A stretch of DNA of 64,000 bases from Pseudolabrys sp. (GCA_026125895.1 JAHCKG010000016.1:1-64000), one strand, 5' to 3'. Shown: positions 10,018 to 18,848, counted from the first letter of the stretch. The notes: generated by a model not told the origin, from the letters alone. A program made the numbers and translations.

Positions 10018-11238
10018 TCACACCGCCAGCAATTGCCGGCCATCGTGGCCGGCGACGGCGAGATCGAGAAACAGCCCGGGCGCCAGCGGCGCGTTGAGCC
10101 GCACGGCGGTGAACTGCTCGGTGCGGCCGATGCCGCCGCGCTCGGTCAGCACGCGATGCGTCGAGCCGACCTGAGCCTCGAGATGCGCGCGCAACGCCGC
10201 CTCGCCCTTCGCGCGCAGGCGCTGCGCGCGCTCCTTGATCACGGCGCGGTCGAGTTGCGGCATGCGCGCCGCCGGCGTGCCGGGACGCGGCGAAAACGGG
10301 AACACGTGAAGCTGCGTCAGACCGCAGTCATCGACAAGATCGAGCGAACGCGCGAACATATCCTCGGTCTCGGTCGGAAAGCCGGCGATAATGTCCGCGC
10401 CGAATACTACATCGGGCCGCAGCCGCCGCACGTCGTTACAAAAAGAAATGGCGTCGGCGCGCGAATGGCGGCGCTTCATGCGCTTGAGGATCATGTCGTC
10501 GCCGGCCTGCAACGACAGATGCAGATGCGGCATCAGCCGCGGCTCATCCGCCAGCGCGTCGAGCAGATCGGCATCGGCCTCGACCGAGTCGATCGACGAT
10601 AGGCGCAGCCGCGCAATCTCAGGCACCTCGCGCAGCAGTCGCTTCACCAGCGCGCCGAGCTTGACCTCGCCGCCGCGATAGCTGGTGATATCGACGCCGG
10701 TCAACACGATCTCGCGATAGCCGTTGGCGACCAAGCGCTGCGCCTGCGCGACGATATCGGCGACCGGCAGCGAGCGCGAATTGCCGCGGCCGAACGGAAT
10801 GATGCAGAAAGTGCAGCGATGGTCGCAGCCGTTCTGCACCTGCACGAAGGCGCGGGTGTGACCGTCGATATGATCGACGCCATGCGCCTTGATCCGCGTT
10901 GACGCCATGATGTCGCCGACGGCGACACGTTCGTCGCCGCGCCATGCGGCAGCGCTCATCTTTTCGTCGTTGCCGAGCACGCGGTTCACTTCCGGCATCG
11001 CCGCGAACGGCGCCGCGTCGGCCTGCGCGGCGCAGCCGGTGACGATGATCTTCGCGTCCGGCTGTTCGCGGCGCACGCGCCGGATGCCCTGCCGCGCCTG
11101 CTTCACCGCCTCCGCCGTCACCGCGCAGGTGTTGAACACCACGGCATCGCTGACGCCGCCCGCTTGCGCCTCGCGCTTGATGACTTCGGATTCGGCAATG
11201 TTCAGCCGGCAACCGAAGGTGAGGACGGAGATGGGCAC
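10018..11238 (-). CDS. mtaB: tRNA t6A37 methylthiotransferase MtaB
   Basis: Radical SAM methylthiotransferase that converts t6A to ms2t6A at position 37 of tRNAs reading ANN codons. The N-terminal cluster domain has C10, C38 and C69; the radical SAM motif CDHRCTFC has cysteines 138, 142 and 145. The C-terminal part resembles a TRAM domain (HRVLTERGGIGRTEQFTAVRL). The protein has 406 residues, within the family range. It lies downstream of dapF, separated by a palindromic repeat. MiaB is less likely, because the sequence GCAAQADAAPFAAMPEVNRVLGN follows the MtaB pattern. Confidence 0.92.
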   Translation of the reverse strand: MPISVLTFGCRLNIAESEVIKREAQAGGVSDAVVFNTCAVTAEAVKQARQGIRRVRREQPDAKIIVTGCAAQADAAPFAAMPEVNRVLGNDEKMSAAAWRGDERVAVGDIMASTRIKAHGVDHIDGHTRAFVQVQNGCDHRCTFCIIPFGRGNSRSLPVADIVAQAQRLVANGYREIVLTGVDITSYRGGEVKLGALVKRLLREVPEIARLRLSSIDSVEADADLLDALADEPRLMPHLHLSLQAGDDMILKRMKRRHSRADAISFCNDVRRLRPDVVFGADIIAGFPTETEDMFARSLDLVDDCGLTQLHVFPFSPRPGTPAARMPQLDRAVIKERAQRLRAKGEAALRAHLEAQVGSTHRVLTERGGIGRTEQFTAVRLNAPLAPGLFLDLAVAGHDGRQLLAV

Positions 11239-11260
11239 GAAACCTCTGCCTTCTTCTTGC

Positions 11261-11366
11261 TGTCATTCCGGGACGCCACGAAGTGGCGGGCCCGGAATCC
11301 ATACTCCGCAGCACCGGGGTTATGGATTCCGGGCTCGCGGCCTTTCGGCCGCGCCCCGGAATGACA
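11261..11366. repeat. Palindromic repeat between dapF and mtaB
   Basis: Perfectly complementary ends TGTCATTCCGG and CCGGAATGACA enclose an inner repeat (GGAATCCATA ... TATGGATTCC) and a hairpin CGCGGCC-TTTC-GGCCGCG. It may form a cruciform or act as an mRNA-stabilising hairpin; no T tract is present. Confidence 0.85.
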
Positions 11367-11368
11367 AA

Positions 11369-12241
11369 TTACGTCTCAAACAGCTTCGGATCGAAGCGGC
11401 CTTCGTATTCGAACTCCACCGGCCCGGTCATCAGCACGTGATCGTCGCTGACCCGCCACTCGATGACGAGTGCACCGCCCGGCAGCGTCATGTGCACCTT
11501 GCGCTCGGTGCGCTTCAAGCGCGCCGCCGCCACCGCGGTGGCGCAGGCGGCCGAGCCGCAGGCGCGCGTCAGACCCGCGCCGCGTTCCCAGGTGCGCATG
11601 ACGATATGCTCGCGATCGACGATATGCGCGAGCGTGATGTTGGCGCGATCGGGAAAGATCGGATGGTTCTCGAGCAGCGGCCCGAACTTTTCCAGGTCGT
11701 AGGCGTAAGGATCGTCCACCCAGAAGATCGCGTGCGGGTTGCCCATGTTGACGACCGACGGCGAATGCAGCACCGGCGCGTCGATGGGGCCTATCTGCAA
11801 CTCGATCATCCGCGTGTCGCGGAATTCCTCGGCCAGCGGGATCTCGTTCCAGGCAAAGCGCGGCTTGCCCATGTCGATGGTGAACTGGCCGTTGTCGTTC
11901 TTCCAGGCGTTGAGGATGCCGGCATTGGTCTCGAAGGTCAGTGCCGACTTGCCATTGGCGCCGGACACCAGCGTGGCGACGCAACGCATGCCGTTACCAC
12001 ATGCGCCGGCTTCCGAGCCGTCGTTGTTGTAGATACGGATGAAGGCATCGGTGCCCGGCAAGCGCGGCGGATACAGCGCCATTAATTGATCATAAGGCGC
12101 GCCCGCAGGCGATGCAGCCGCGCGCGCCTCGTCGGCGCCGATCGCCGCCGCGCGCGGCGTGTCGGCGCGCAGATCGACCACGACGATCTCGTTGCCGATG
12201 CCGTTCATCTTGACGAAAGTCTTGTTGGAAAGCGCGCCCAT
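11369..12241 (-). CDS. dapF: Diaminopimelate epimerase
   Basis: Epimerises LL- to meso-diaminopimelate for lysine and peptidoglycan synthesis in the cytoplasm. Both catalytic cysteines are present: C81 in GACGNGMRC and C228 in [10 protein letters not shown]. The start at 12241 ([18 protein letters not shown]) matches the family; the frame upstream, into the divergent intergenic region, has no family character. The protein has 290 residues. mtaB lies downstream on the same strand. Confidence 0.95.
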   Translation of the reverse strand: MGALSNKTFVKMNGIGNEIVVVDLRADTPRAAAIGADEARAAASPAGAPYDQLMALYPPRLPGTDAFIRIYNNDGSEAGACGNGMRCVATLVSGANGKSALTFETNAGILNAWKNDNGQFTIDMGKPRFAWNEIPLAEEFRDTRMIELQIGPIDAPVLHSPSVVNMGNPHAIFWVDDPYAYDLEKFGPLLENHPIFPDRANITLAHIVDREHIVMRTWERGAGLTRACGSAACATAVAAARLKRTERKVHMTLPGGALVIEWRVSDDHVLMTGPVEFEYEGRFDPKLFET

Positions 12242-12377
12242 TGTCCGCCAGCCAGCTTGGCAAACCGGGTCCTGCCCGGTTTCCGCCCGGTTTATATGGC
12301 CAAAGATCGCCCAAATGGCTAGGGCCATGGTAGATTAGGGGCAACCCCGAATCGTGCGCGACAGACGGAGACCCGAA

Positions 12378-13007
12378 ATGCCTGGTGTGCGCCCTTGCCT
12401 GCGCGTCGCCGCAAGCGCGCTGCTGCTGGCCTGCTGCGTGGCTCTCGGCACGCCGGCGCTGGCACAGACGCCCTCCGGCGAGCCGAAGCCGGCCCCGGCG
12501 ATGCCCGAGCCCAAGACCAGCCAGCCGGCCATGCCGCAGCCGGGCGACGCCTTCGGCGAGGAAGTCACGCTGCCCGAGCGCACCATCGTCTACATCAAGG
12601 GCCACACCAACTGGGACACGGCCTTCGACACCCTGCTCGACGCATTCAAGTCGCTCAACGACTATCTCGCCAAGCAGAACGTCAAACCGTCCGGTCCCTT
12701 CCTGACGGTCTACACAGAGACCGACGACACCGGCTTCTCGTTCCAGGCCGCGGCGACGATCGCGCAGCCGCTCGCCAATCCGCCGAAGGGCGACATCGCC
12801 ACCGACAAGGCGCCGGGCGGCAAGGCGCTGAAATTCGTGCACCGCGGTTCGTACGATTCGATGGATACGACTTACGAAGCGATCACCAATTTTCTCGATG
12901 ACCGGCAGCTCGAAGCCAAGGACCTGTTCATCGAGGAGTACACTTCAGACCCGGTGAAGAGCGATCCGAACAACCTCGTCGTCAACATCTATGTCCCGGT
13001 GAAATGA
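12378..13007 (+). CDS. Secreted GyrI-like / effector-binding domain protein
   Basis: The exported protein has 209 residues. The signal segment (LRVAASALLLACCVALGTPALAQ) could be cleaved after ALA, or processed as a lipoprotein at the LLAC cysteine. A proline-rich linker (PKPAPAMPEPK) then leads to a domain resembling the SOUL/GyrI-like effector-binding fold: EVTLPERTIVYIKGHTNW, FLTVYTETDDTGFSF, KALKFVHRGSYDSMDTTYEA and a C-terminal IYVPVK. GGAG at about 12367 supports the ATG at 12378. The next gene overlaps by four bases (ATGA), so both probably act together in the envelope. The ligand is unknown. Confidence 0.78.
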   Translation: MPGVRPCLRVAASALLLACCVALGTPALAQTPSGEPKPAPAMPEPKTSQPAMPQPGDAFGEEVTLPERTIVYIKGHTNWDTAFDTLLDAFKSLNDYLAKQNVKPSGPFLTVYTETDDTGFSFQAAATIAQPLANPPKGDIATDKAPGGKALKFVHRGSYDSMDTTYEAITNFLDDRQLEAKDLFIEEYTSDPVKSDPNNLVVNIYVPVK

Positions 13008-13711
13008 TGATGTCATTCAATCGCCGCTTCCTGAGCCTCGCCATCGTCGCCGGCGCGCTCGCCGCGCCGCTGCTGGCGAATGGCTCCGCACACGCCGCCG
13101 ACCGGCAGATCACGGTGGTTGGCGACGCCAATATCTCCGTCGCGCCGGATACCGCGATGATCCGCCTCGGCGTCACCAGCCAGGGCAAGAATGCGCGCGA
13201 GGCCAGCGACGCCAACGCCAAGCAGATGACGACCGTGCTGGCGGCCATCAAGGAAGCCGGCGTCGCCGACCGCGACGTGCAGACCTCGCGCCTGTCGCTG
13301 CAGCCGCAGTACGAGCAGGGCAAGGCCGGCGCGGCGCGGCTGCTCGGCTTCCAGGTCACCAACCAGGTGACGATCCGCATCCGCGAGATCGACAAGTTCC
13401 CCGGCATTCTCGACCGCGCCATCGCCGCCGGCGCCAACGAGATGTCCGGCATCGAGTTCATCGTCTCCGAACAGTCCAAACTGCTCGATCAGGCGCGCGA
13501 CGATGCGGTGGCCGACGCCCGCCGCAAGGCCGAGCTCTACGCCAAGGCCGCCGGGGTCAAGCTCGGCAACGTGGTCTCGATCGTCGAGGAAGGCTCGACC
13601 CCGCCGCCGCGTCCGGTGATGCAGGCGATGCGCGCCAATGCCGTGCCGGTGGCGCCGGGCGAGCAGATGTTGCGCGCCGCGGTGACCGTGACCTACGAAT
13701 TGACGCCTTGA
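13004..13711 (+). CDS. SIMPL domain-containing (DUF541) periplasmic protein
   Basis: Periplasmic SIMPL-family protein of unknown biochemical function; related proteins (BP26, YggE) are tied to stress resistance. A signal peptide (FLSLAIVAGALAAPLLANGSAHA) precedes the SIMPL domain: ITVVGDANISVAPDTAMIRLGV, LQPQYEQGK, and a region with VADARRKAELYAKAAGVKLG near the C-terminus. The protein has 235 residues. Its ATG overlaps the previous stop (ATGA), pairing it with the GyrI-like protein. Confidence 0.9.
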   Translation: MMMSFNRRFLSLAIVAGALAAPLLANGSAHAADRQITVVGDANISVAPDTAMIRLGVTSQGKNAREASDANAKQMTTVLAAIKEAGVADRDVQTSRLSLQPQYEQGKAGAARLLGFQVTNQVTIRIREIDKFPGILDRAIAAGANEMSGIEFIVSEQSKLLDQARDDAVADARRKAELYAKAAGVKLGNVVSIVEEGSTPPPRPVMQAMRANAVPVAPGEQMLRAAVTVTYELTP

Positions 13712-13792
13712 GCGGCAATAATACTGCAATATCAGATGCTTAATTGAAGATACGGCGCGTGCCCTGCTCAGCCGTCCGATAACCGACTTGCC

Positions 13793-13821
13793 TTGACTTG
13801 GCCCCTCCCGGTCCCTAGTTT
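13793..13821 (+). promoter_or_regulatory. Candidate sigma70 promoter of ffh
   Basis: TTGACT (13793-13798) and TAGTTT (13816-13821) are separated by 17 bases, about 145 bases upstream of the ffh ATG. The leader between them holds a GCCCGA ... TCGGGC stem at about 13890-13920. Confidence 0.5.
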
Positions 13822-13966
13822 CCGCGCGTTCTCGCAAGAGACTGACTTTTCCGACCCGCCGACCGGTCCCTTGAGGCTGGAGGCCACCGCCCGACAGCGC
13901 GATGCGCCCTCGGGCGTCGTCGTGTTTTGTCAGACTCTTCGGTGACGGGAACGAAAAGGATCTGGA

Positions 13967-15517
13967 ATGTTCGACAATCTGTCCGAACGACTTGGCGGAA
14001 TTCTCGACAAGCTCACCCGCCGCGGTGCGCTGCGCGAAGCCGACGTCGATGAGGCGATGCGCGAGGTTCGCCGCGCGCTGCTCGAGGCCGACGTCGCGCT
14101 CGATGTCGCGCGCGAGTTCGTGGACAGCGTCAAGAAGCAGGCGGTCGGCGTCGAGGTTCTCAAATCCGTCACGCCCGGCCAGATGGTCGTCAAGATCGTG
14201 CACGACCAGCTCGTCGCCACCTTGGGCGCCGAAGCGCAGGCGATCGATCTTCATACCGCGCCGCCGGTCGCCATCATGATGGTCGGCCTACAGGGTTCCG
14301 GCAAAACCACCACCACCGCCAAGCTCGCCAAGCGCCTCACCGAGCGCCAGAAGAAGAAAGTTCTGATGGCCTCGCTCGACGTGCGCCGTCCGGCCGCGAT
14401 GGAGCAGCTCGCGGTGCTCGGCCGCGAGACGCAAATCGATACGCTGCCCGTCGTGCAGGGCCAGCAGCCGCCGCAGATCGCCAAGCGTGCGCTGGAGGCC
14501 GGCCGCCTCGGCGGTTACGACGTCGTGCTGCTCGACACCGCCGGCCGCACCACGCTCGACGACGAGATGATGAACGAAGCGGCCGAGGTGAAGCGCTCGG
14601 CCAATCCGCATGAAGTGCTGCTGGTCGCCGACAGTCTGACCGGTCAGGACGCCGTCAACCTCGCGCGCTCGTTCAACGAGCGCGTCGGCCTCACCGGCAT
14701 CGTGCTGACCCGCGTCGACGGCGATGGCCGCGGCGGCGCCGCTTTGTCGATGCGCGCCGTGACGCAGAAGCCGATCAAGCTGATCGGCACCGGCGAAAAG
14801 ATGGATGCGCTCGAGGAGTTCGACCCCTCGCGCATCGCCGGCCGTATCCTCGGCATGGGCGACATCGTCGCGCTCGTCGAAAAGGCCGCCGCCAATATCG
14901 ACGCCGAAAAGGCGATGCGCACCGCCGAGAAGATGCGCAAGGGTCAGTTCGACCTCAACGACATGCGCGAGCAGCTTCCGCAGATGGCGTCGATGGGCGG
15001 CATCGGCGGCCTGATGGGCATGATGCCCGGCGTCGCCAAGATGAAGAACCAGATCGCCAATGCCGGGCTCGACGACAAAATCCTCAAGCGCCAGGTCGCG
15101 ATCATCGACTCGATGACGCCGCAGGAGCGGCGCAACCCCGACCTCCTCAAGAACAGCCGCAAGAAGCGCATCGCGGCGGGTTCGGGCACGTCGCCAGAGC
15201 AGATCAACAAGCTCCTGAAAATGCATCGCGGCATGGCCGACATGATGAAGGCCATGGGCAAGGGCGGCAAACGCGGTCCGCTCGCCGGCCTCGGCCAGAT
15301 CATGGGCTTCGGCGGCGGCGGTACGCCGTCGCCCGAGCAGATGGCCGAGATGGCCAAGAACATGCCGGGCGGCCAGTTGCCGCCGGGCTTCCCGGGCGGC
15401 GCCGGTGGGCTGCCGCCGACGATGCCGAAATTGCCGCCGAACATGCCGGGACTTCCCGGTCTCGGCGGGAAATTCCAGGGCCCGCAAGGATTGCCGGGCT
15501 TCGGAAAAAAGAAATAG
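13967..15517 (+). CDS. ffh: Signal recognition particle protein Ffh
   Basis: SRP54-type GTPase that binds signal sequences and 4.5S RNA to target membrane proteins. The N domain is followed by G1 GLQGSGKTT (107-115), DTAGR (190-194) and TRVDGDGRGGAAL. The M domain is methionine-rich (GGLMGMMPGVAKMKNQI, MHRGMADMMKAMGKGG). The C-terminal tail of about 70 residues is unusually rich in Gly, Pro and Met (GGLPPTMPKLPPNMPGLPG). The protein has 516 residues, slightly long for the family because of that tail. It is first in the ffh-rpsP-rimM-trmD-rplS cluster. Confidence 0.96.
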   Translation: MFDNLSERLGGILDKLTRRGALREADVDEAMREVRRALLEADVALDVAREFVDSVKKQAVGVEVLKSVTPGQMVVKIVHDQLVATLGAEAQAIDLHTAPPVAIMMVGLQGSGKTTTTAKLAKRLTERQKKKVLMASLDVRRPAAMEQLAVLGRETQIDTLPVVQGQQPPQIAKRALEAGRLGGYDVVLLDTAGRTTLDDEMMNEAAEVKRSANPHEVLLVADSLTGQDAVNLARSFNERVGLTGIVLTRVDGDGRGGAALSMRAVTQKPIKLIGTGEKMDALEEFDPSRIAGRILGMGDIVALVEKAAANIDAEKAMRTAEKMRKGQFDLNDMREQLPQMASMGGIGGLMGMMPGVAKMKNQIANAGLDDKILKRQVAIIDSMTPQERRNPDLLKNSRKKRIAAGSGTSPEQINKLLKMHRGMADMMKAMGKGGKRGPLAGLGQIMGFGGGGTPSPEQMAEMAKNMPGGQLPPGFPGGAGGLPPTMPKLPPNMPGLPGLGGKFQGPQGLPGFGKKK

Positions 15518-15580
15518 CCGACTTCAATTCACGAACTTTGCAACACACGTCAATCAAGAGATCTCGAAAGGAAAACTGAA

Positions 15581-15928
15581 ATGCTCGTCATCCGCATGGC
15601 TCGCGCCGGCACCAAGAAGCGCCCGTTCTATCACATCGTGCTCGCCGACTCGCGTTCGCCGCGCGACGGCCGCTTCATCGAACGTCTCGGCTACTTCAAT
15701 CCGCTGCTGCCGAAGGACAAGGAAGAGCGCCTCAAGCTCGACATGGACAAGGTCAAGGAGTGGATGAAGAAGGGCGCGCAGCCGTCCGACCGCGTGATGC
15801 GCTTCCTCGACAAGGCCGGCGTTGCCAAGCGCAAGCCGCGCAACAATCCGGAGAAGGCCGTGCCGCGCAAGGAGCGCAAGGCGAAGGCCGAAGAAGCCGC
15901 CAAGGCGCCCGCGGCGCCGGCGGCTTGA
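15581..15928 (+). CDS. rpsP: 30S ribosomal protein S16
   Basis: Small-subunit ribosomal protein. The N-terminus [20 protein letters not shown] and the following [20 protein letters not shown] are the S16 signature. The 115-residue length includes a lysine/alanine-rich C-terminal tail ([16 protein letters not shown]) common in alphaproteobacteria. AAAGGA at about 15566 is the ribosome-binding site. It lies between ffh and rimM as expected. Confidence 0.96.
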   Translation: MLVIRMARAGTKKRPFYHIVLADSRSPRDGRFIERLGYFNPLLPKDKEERLKLDMDKVKEWMKKGAQPSDRVMRFLDKAGVAKRKPRNNPEKAVPRKERKAKAEEAAKAPAAPAA

Positions 15929-15940
15929 TCGCGCTAGACC

Positions 15941-16480
15941 GTGGCTCGCAACGAAAGCAAGCCACCCGCTGCCGCGGACAATAAAGTCTGCGTCGCGCGC
16001 ATCGGCGCGGCGCATGGCGTGCGCGGCGAGATGAAGTTCTGGTCCTTCACCGAGGACCCGCAAGCCGTCGCCGACTACGGCCCGTTCGAAACGCTGGACG
16101 GCAAGCGGCAGTTCGACATCGAGAGCATGCGCGCGGCGAAGGATCACTTCGTCGTTCGCCTGTCCGGCGTTGCCGATCGCACCGCCGCCGAGAAACTCAC
16201 CAACACCGATCTCTACGTCCCACGTGATCGCCTGCCCGCGATCGACGAAGACGGCACCTATTATCACGCCGATCTCATCGGTCTTGCCGCGGTGACGCCG
16301 GACGGCGTCGCGCTCGGCAAGGTGACGGGCCTGTTCAACTTCGGCGCCGGCGATCTGATCGAGATCGCGACACCACAAGGTGGCGAACCGCTGCTGCTGC
16401 CGTTCACCAACGCCGTGGTGCCGGACGTCGATATCAAGGGCGGCAAGCTCACGGTCGTGCTGCCGTCGATCATCGAGTGA
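15941..16480 (+). CDS. rimM: Ribosome maturation factor RimM
   Basis: Assists assembly of the 30S head through contact with S19. The start is GTG 15941, 13 bases after rpsP. Family blocks are [22 protein letters not shown] at the N-terminus and a PRC-barrel end ([43 protein letters not shown]). The protein has 179 residues, normal for RimM. A palindromic repeat separates it from trmD. Confidence 0.95.
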   Translation: MARNESKPPAAADNKVCVARIGAAHGVRGEMKFWSFTEDPQAVADYGPFETLDGKRQFDIESMRAAKDHFVVRLSGVADRTAAEKLTNTDLYVPRDRLPAIDEDGTYYHADLIGLAAVTPDGVALGKVTGLFNFGAGDLIEIATPQGGEPLLLPFTNAVVPDVDIKGGKLTVVLPSIIE

Positions 16481-16506
16481 TTCTCTTGAGAGCCCCTCAA
16501 AAAACT

Positions 16507-16598
16507 TCGCTCATTCCCGCGAAAGCGGGAATCCAGTGCTGTACTTTAGAAGTTCGCGTATTTGGCCCCTGGCCCCCCGCTTTCGCGGGGGTGAGCGG
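16507..16598. repeat. Palindromic repeat between rimM and trmD
   Basis: TCGCTCATTCCCGCG-AAAG-CGGGAATCCAG faces CCCCCGC-TTTC-GCGGGGGTGAGCGG. It belongs to the same class as 3356-3431 and lies within a ribosomal operon, so it does not seem to block transcription. Confidence 0.85.
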
Positions 16599-16610
16599 AA
16601 GACATTGATC

Positions 16611-17306
16611 ATGTTCCGCGCCACCATCCTCACGCTCTATCCGGAGATGTTTCCCGGCCCGCTCGGCGTCAGCCTCGCCGGCAAGGCACTGGCCAACGGC
16701 TTGTGGTCGCTGGAGACGAAGCAAATCCGCGACCACGCGGCCGACAAGCACGGCACCGTTGACGACACCCCGGCCGGCGGCGGGCCGGGCATGGTGATGA
16801 AGGCCGATGTGCTCGCCCGTGCCTTGGACGCCGTCCCTGCCGATGCTCGCCCGCGTCTGATCATGAGCGCCCGCGGCAAGCCGTTGACGCAAGGCCGCGT
16901 GCGGGAACTCGCGGGCGGCCCCGGCGCCGTGATCCTGTGCGGCCGCTTCGAGGGCGTCGACGAGCGCCTGATCGAGGCTAGAGGCCTCGAGGAGGTCTGC
17001 CTCGGCGATTTCGTGCTGTCCGGCGGCGAAATGGCGGCGCTGACCCTGCTCGACGCCTGCGTGCGGCTGATCCCCGGCGTGATGGGCAAGGAGGCCTCCG
17101 GCGTCGAGGAGAGCTTCTCCGACGGGCTGCTGGAATACCCCCAGTACACCCGCCCGGCCGTATTCGAGGGCCGGCCGATCCCGGAAATCCTCACATCCGG
17201 CGACCATGGCAAGGTCGCCGCCTGGCGCCGGTCCGAGGCCGAAAGACTCACCAAGGAGCGCCGTCCCGACCTCTGGGCGGCCTATTTGACCCGTAAAAAG
17301 CCCTAA
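16611..17306 (+). CDS. trmD: tRNA (guanine-N1-)-methyltransferase TrmD
   Basis: Methylates G37 of tRNAs with SAM through a trefoil-knot fold, preventing frameshifting. The start at 16611 gives the family N-terminus [19 protein letters not shown]; any longer frame would read through the repeat. Motifs are [45 protein letters not shown] and [13 protein letters not shown]. The protein has 231 residues. It sits between rimM and rplS. Confidence 0.96.
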   Translation: MFRATILTLYPEMFPGPLGVSLAGKALANGLWSLETKQIRDHAADKHGTVDDTPAGGGPGMVMKADVLARALDAVPADARPRLIMSARGKPLTQGRVRELAGGPGAVILCGRFEGVDERLIEARGLEEVCLGDFVLSGGEMAALTLLDACVRLIPGVMGKEASGVEESFSDGLLEYPQYTRPAVFEGRPIPEILTSGDHGKVAAWRRSEAERLTKERRPDLWAAYLTRKKP

Positions 17307-17426
17307 AACGAGACCAAACAGACAGGTGACAAGTGCACGGCTTTGCTCTAAAAGCCCGGCCAACCCATTCAGTTTAAGCCTGAGACCGCGCGCCGGTTGC
17401 TGGCGCTGCCGACGGAGATTTGAGCC

Positions 17427-17825
17427 ATGAACATCATCCAGCAGCTCGAAAAAGAGCAGCTCGAGAAGCTTTCCGCCAACAAGGCCATTCCGGCGTTCGC
17501 CCCGGGCGACACCGTGATCGTCAACGTCAAGGTGACCGAAGGCGACAAGACCCGCGTGCAGGCCTACGAAGGCGTCTGCATCGCGCGCTCCGGCGCCGGC
17601 CTCAACGAGAGCTTCACGGTTCGCAAGATTTCGTATGGCGAAGGCGTCGAGCGCGTGTTCCCGCTTTACGCGCCGGCGATCGATTCGCTCAAGGTCGTGC
17701 GCCGCGGCAAGGTGCGCCGCGCCAAGCTGTATTACCTGCGCAATCTGCGCGGCAAGAAGGCCCGCATCGTCGAGGCTTCCGGCGCCACCGCCGCGGAAGT
17801 CAACGCGGCCGCTGCTGCCGGTTAA
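17427..17825 (+). CDS. rplS: 50S ribosomal protein L19
   Basis: Large-subunit ribosomal protein at the subunit interface. The 132-residue sequence has the L19 pattern: [46 protein letters not shown], and [24 protein letters not shown] strong terminator follows at 17854. Confidence 0.97.
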   Translation: MNIIQQLEKEQLEKLSANKAIPAFAPGDTVIVNVKVTEGDKTRVQAYEGVCIARSGAGLNESFTVRKISYGEGVERVFPLYAPAIDSLKVVRRGKVRRAKLYYLRNLRGKKARIVEASGATAAEVNAAAAAG

Positions 17826-17853
17826 AAGTTACGGCTGTTCGGGGGAACGCCGG

Positions 17854-17885
17854 AAAAGGGCCGCCTTGCGCGGCCCTTTTCTTTT
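17854..17885 (+). terminator. Rho-independent terminator of the rplS operon
   Basis: GGGCCG-CCTTG-CGGCCC-type stem (AAAAGGGCCGC ... GCGGCCCTTTT) followed by CTTTT. Confidence 0.85.
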
Positions 17886-17922
17886 GCTCACCGAGCCGAC
17901 GTCTTCACAGGTTGCAGACGAT

Positions 17923-17951
17923 TTGTCGCCGCCCGCGCGAGCGGATATCAT
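17923..17951 (+). promoter_or_regulatory. Candidate sigma70 promoter upstream of the isochorismatase-like gene
   Basis: TTGTCG (17923-17928), 17-base spacer, TATCAT (17946-17951). The -35, the start of the spacer (cgcccg) and the surroundings (CAGA.GATTTGTCG) are near-copies of the promoter at 18683. A terminator-like hairpin follows after about 30 bases. Confidence 0.55.
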
Positions 17952-17981
17952 TTTCAATCGCCCGCTTATGCGCGAGGCAGC

Positions 17982-18006
17982 AGGCCCGCATCGACGGGCC
18001 TTTTTT
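17982..18006 (+). terminator. Intrinsic terminator or attenuator before the isochorismatase-like gene
   Basis: GGCCCG-CATCGA-CGGGCC stem directly followed by TTTTTT. It lies between the promoter at 17923 and the gene at 18022, so it would end a transcript of about 45 bases or attenuate the gene. Confidence 0.7.
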
Positions 18007-18021
18007 GTGAGAGATCGTTCG

Positions 18022-18666
18022 ATGAAGCAGATTTTCGGCGTCACTGTTCCGGAGACACTCATTGAAGCAGCCCGGCCGGACGCTACCGCCCTGATTGTTT
18101 ACGACATGCAGGTCGGCATCTTGCGGCAATTGCCGCATGGTCAGACGGTGCTGGAGAAAGTTCTGCGGCTGCTCGATTTGGCCCGCGCCGCCGGGCTGCG
18201 CATCGTGTTCTTGCGCCACATGTCGCTGCCCAAGCGGCTCGCCGGAACCTTCCAGCTTCGCCAGATGATGGTCTGGCAACGCACGAACGACCTCGAGAAG
18301 CTCGAGCCGTGGTTTCTGCGCGACAGCCCCGGCTTCGCCCTGGCGCCTGAACTGAACGTCCGTGCCGACGAAGCCATCCTGGACAAGATCACGATGTCGG
18401 CTTTCGAGGGCACGCCTCTGGGCATCGCGCTGCGCGATTGCGGGCTCAAGAGCTTCATCATCTGTGGCGTTGCGACCGAGATCGGCATTGAGCCCACGGT
18501 GCGGCAGGGCGCCGATCTTGGCTTCATCCCGATCGTGGCCGAGGACGCCTGTGGCGCCGGCCACGCCGAAGCGGGCGAACGGGCCCTGGCTAGCATCCGC
18601 TTCATGGGCGACGCCATGGTCTGCAAGATCGATGATCTGGCGAGGTCCTGGAAGCCGTCGCTCTAG
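18022..18666 (+). CDS. Isochorismatase-like (cysteine hydrolase family) protein lacking the usual cysteine
   Basis: Member of the isochorismatase-like fold of amidases and hydrolases; substrate unknown. D28 in LIVYDMQVGI and K122 in LDKITMSAFEGTPL match two members of the catalytic triad. The nucleophile position, normally Cys in GVxTxxCV, reads GVATEIGIEPTVR, with glycine at 155. The protein may therefore be a non-hydrolytic or altered member. It has 214 residues from ATG 18022 (MKQIFGV). An in-frame ATG at 17968 would place the terminator hairpin inside the gene and is less likely. It lies alone between rplS and leuC. Confidence 0.8.
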   Translation: MKQIFGVTVPETLIEAARPDATALIVYDMQVGILRQLPHGQTVLEKVLRLLDLARAAGLRIVFLRHMSLPKRLAGTFQLRQMMVWQRTNDLEKLEPWFLRDSPGFALAPELNVRADEAILDKITMSAFEGTPLGIALRDCGLKSFIICGVATEIGIEPTVRQGADLGFIPIVAEDACGAGHAEAGERALASIRFMGDAMVCKIDDLARSWKPSL

Positions 18667-18682
18667 ACCGGCGACAGAGGAT

Positions 18683-18711
18683 TTGTCGTCGCCCGACCGA
18701 GGGGCTATATA
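18683..18711 (+). promoter_or_regulatory. Candidate sigma70 promoter upstream of leuC
   Basis: TTGTCG (18683-18688), 17-base spacer, TATATA (18706-18711). The expected start point (about 18717-18719) coincides with the A of an ATG at 18719, suggesting a leaderless transcript for the small ORF there. Confidence 0.6.
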
Positions 18712-18718
18712 CCCTGTC

Positions 18719-18817
18719 ATGGTTCTAAAGGTTCAGCGCATCATTCTTGCCGACCATACCCGCCTGCCCTGGCGGTTTTTCGGCCGGCTGACCGCGGCCG
18801 TGCAAGCCGGGCTTTGA
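18719..18817 (+). CDS. Possible 32-residue leader peptide upstream of leuC
   Basis: Short open frame [18 protein letters not shown] ... AVQAGL starting exactly at the predicted transcription start and ending 82 bases before leuC. It has five leucine codons, including one CTA, but no leucine run. Its stop codon lies inside the hairpin 18805-18848, so translation could alter that structure. It may be a leader peptide or a chance frame. Confidence 0.35.
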   Translation: MVLKVQRIILADHTRLPWRFFGRLTAAVQAGL

Positions 18818-18848
18818 GCGGCGCCCGCGCGATTCCGCGCGCCCGGCT
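18805..18848 (+). promoter_or_regulatory. Large hairpin in the leuC 5' leader
   Basis: AGCCGGGC (18805-18812) pairs with GCCCGGCT (18841-18848); an inner CGCGCG-ATTC-CGCGCG stem extends it. The stem overlaps the stop codon of the short upstream frame. No T tract follows directly (CTTTT is 11 bases on), so termination is uncertain. Confidence 0.45.

Noticed and set aside
17307-17426. tRNA or 4.5S RNA gene between trmD and rplS
   Set aside because: No cloverleaf or SRP RNA tetraloop core could be drawn; the gap appears to be a leader.
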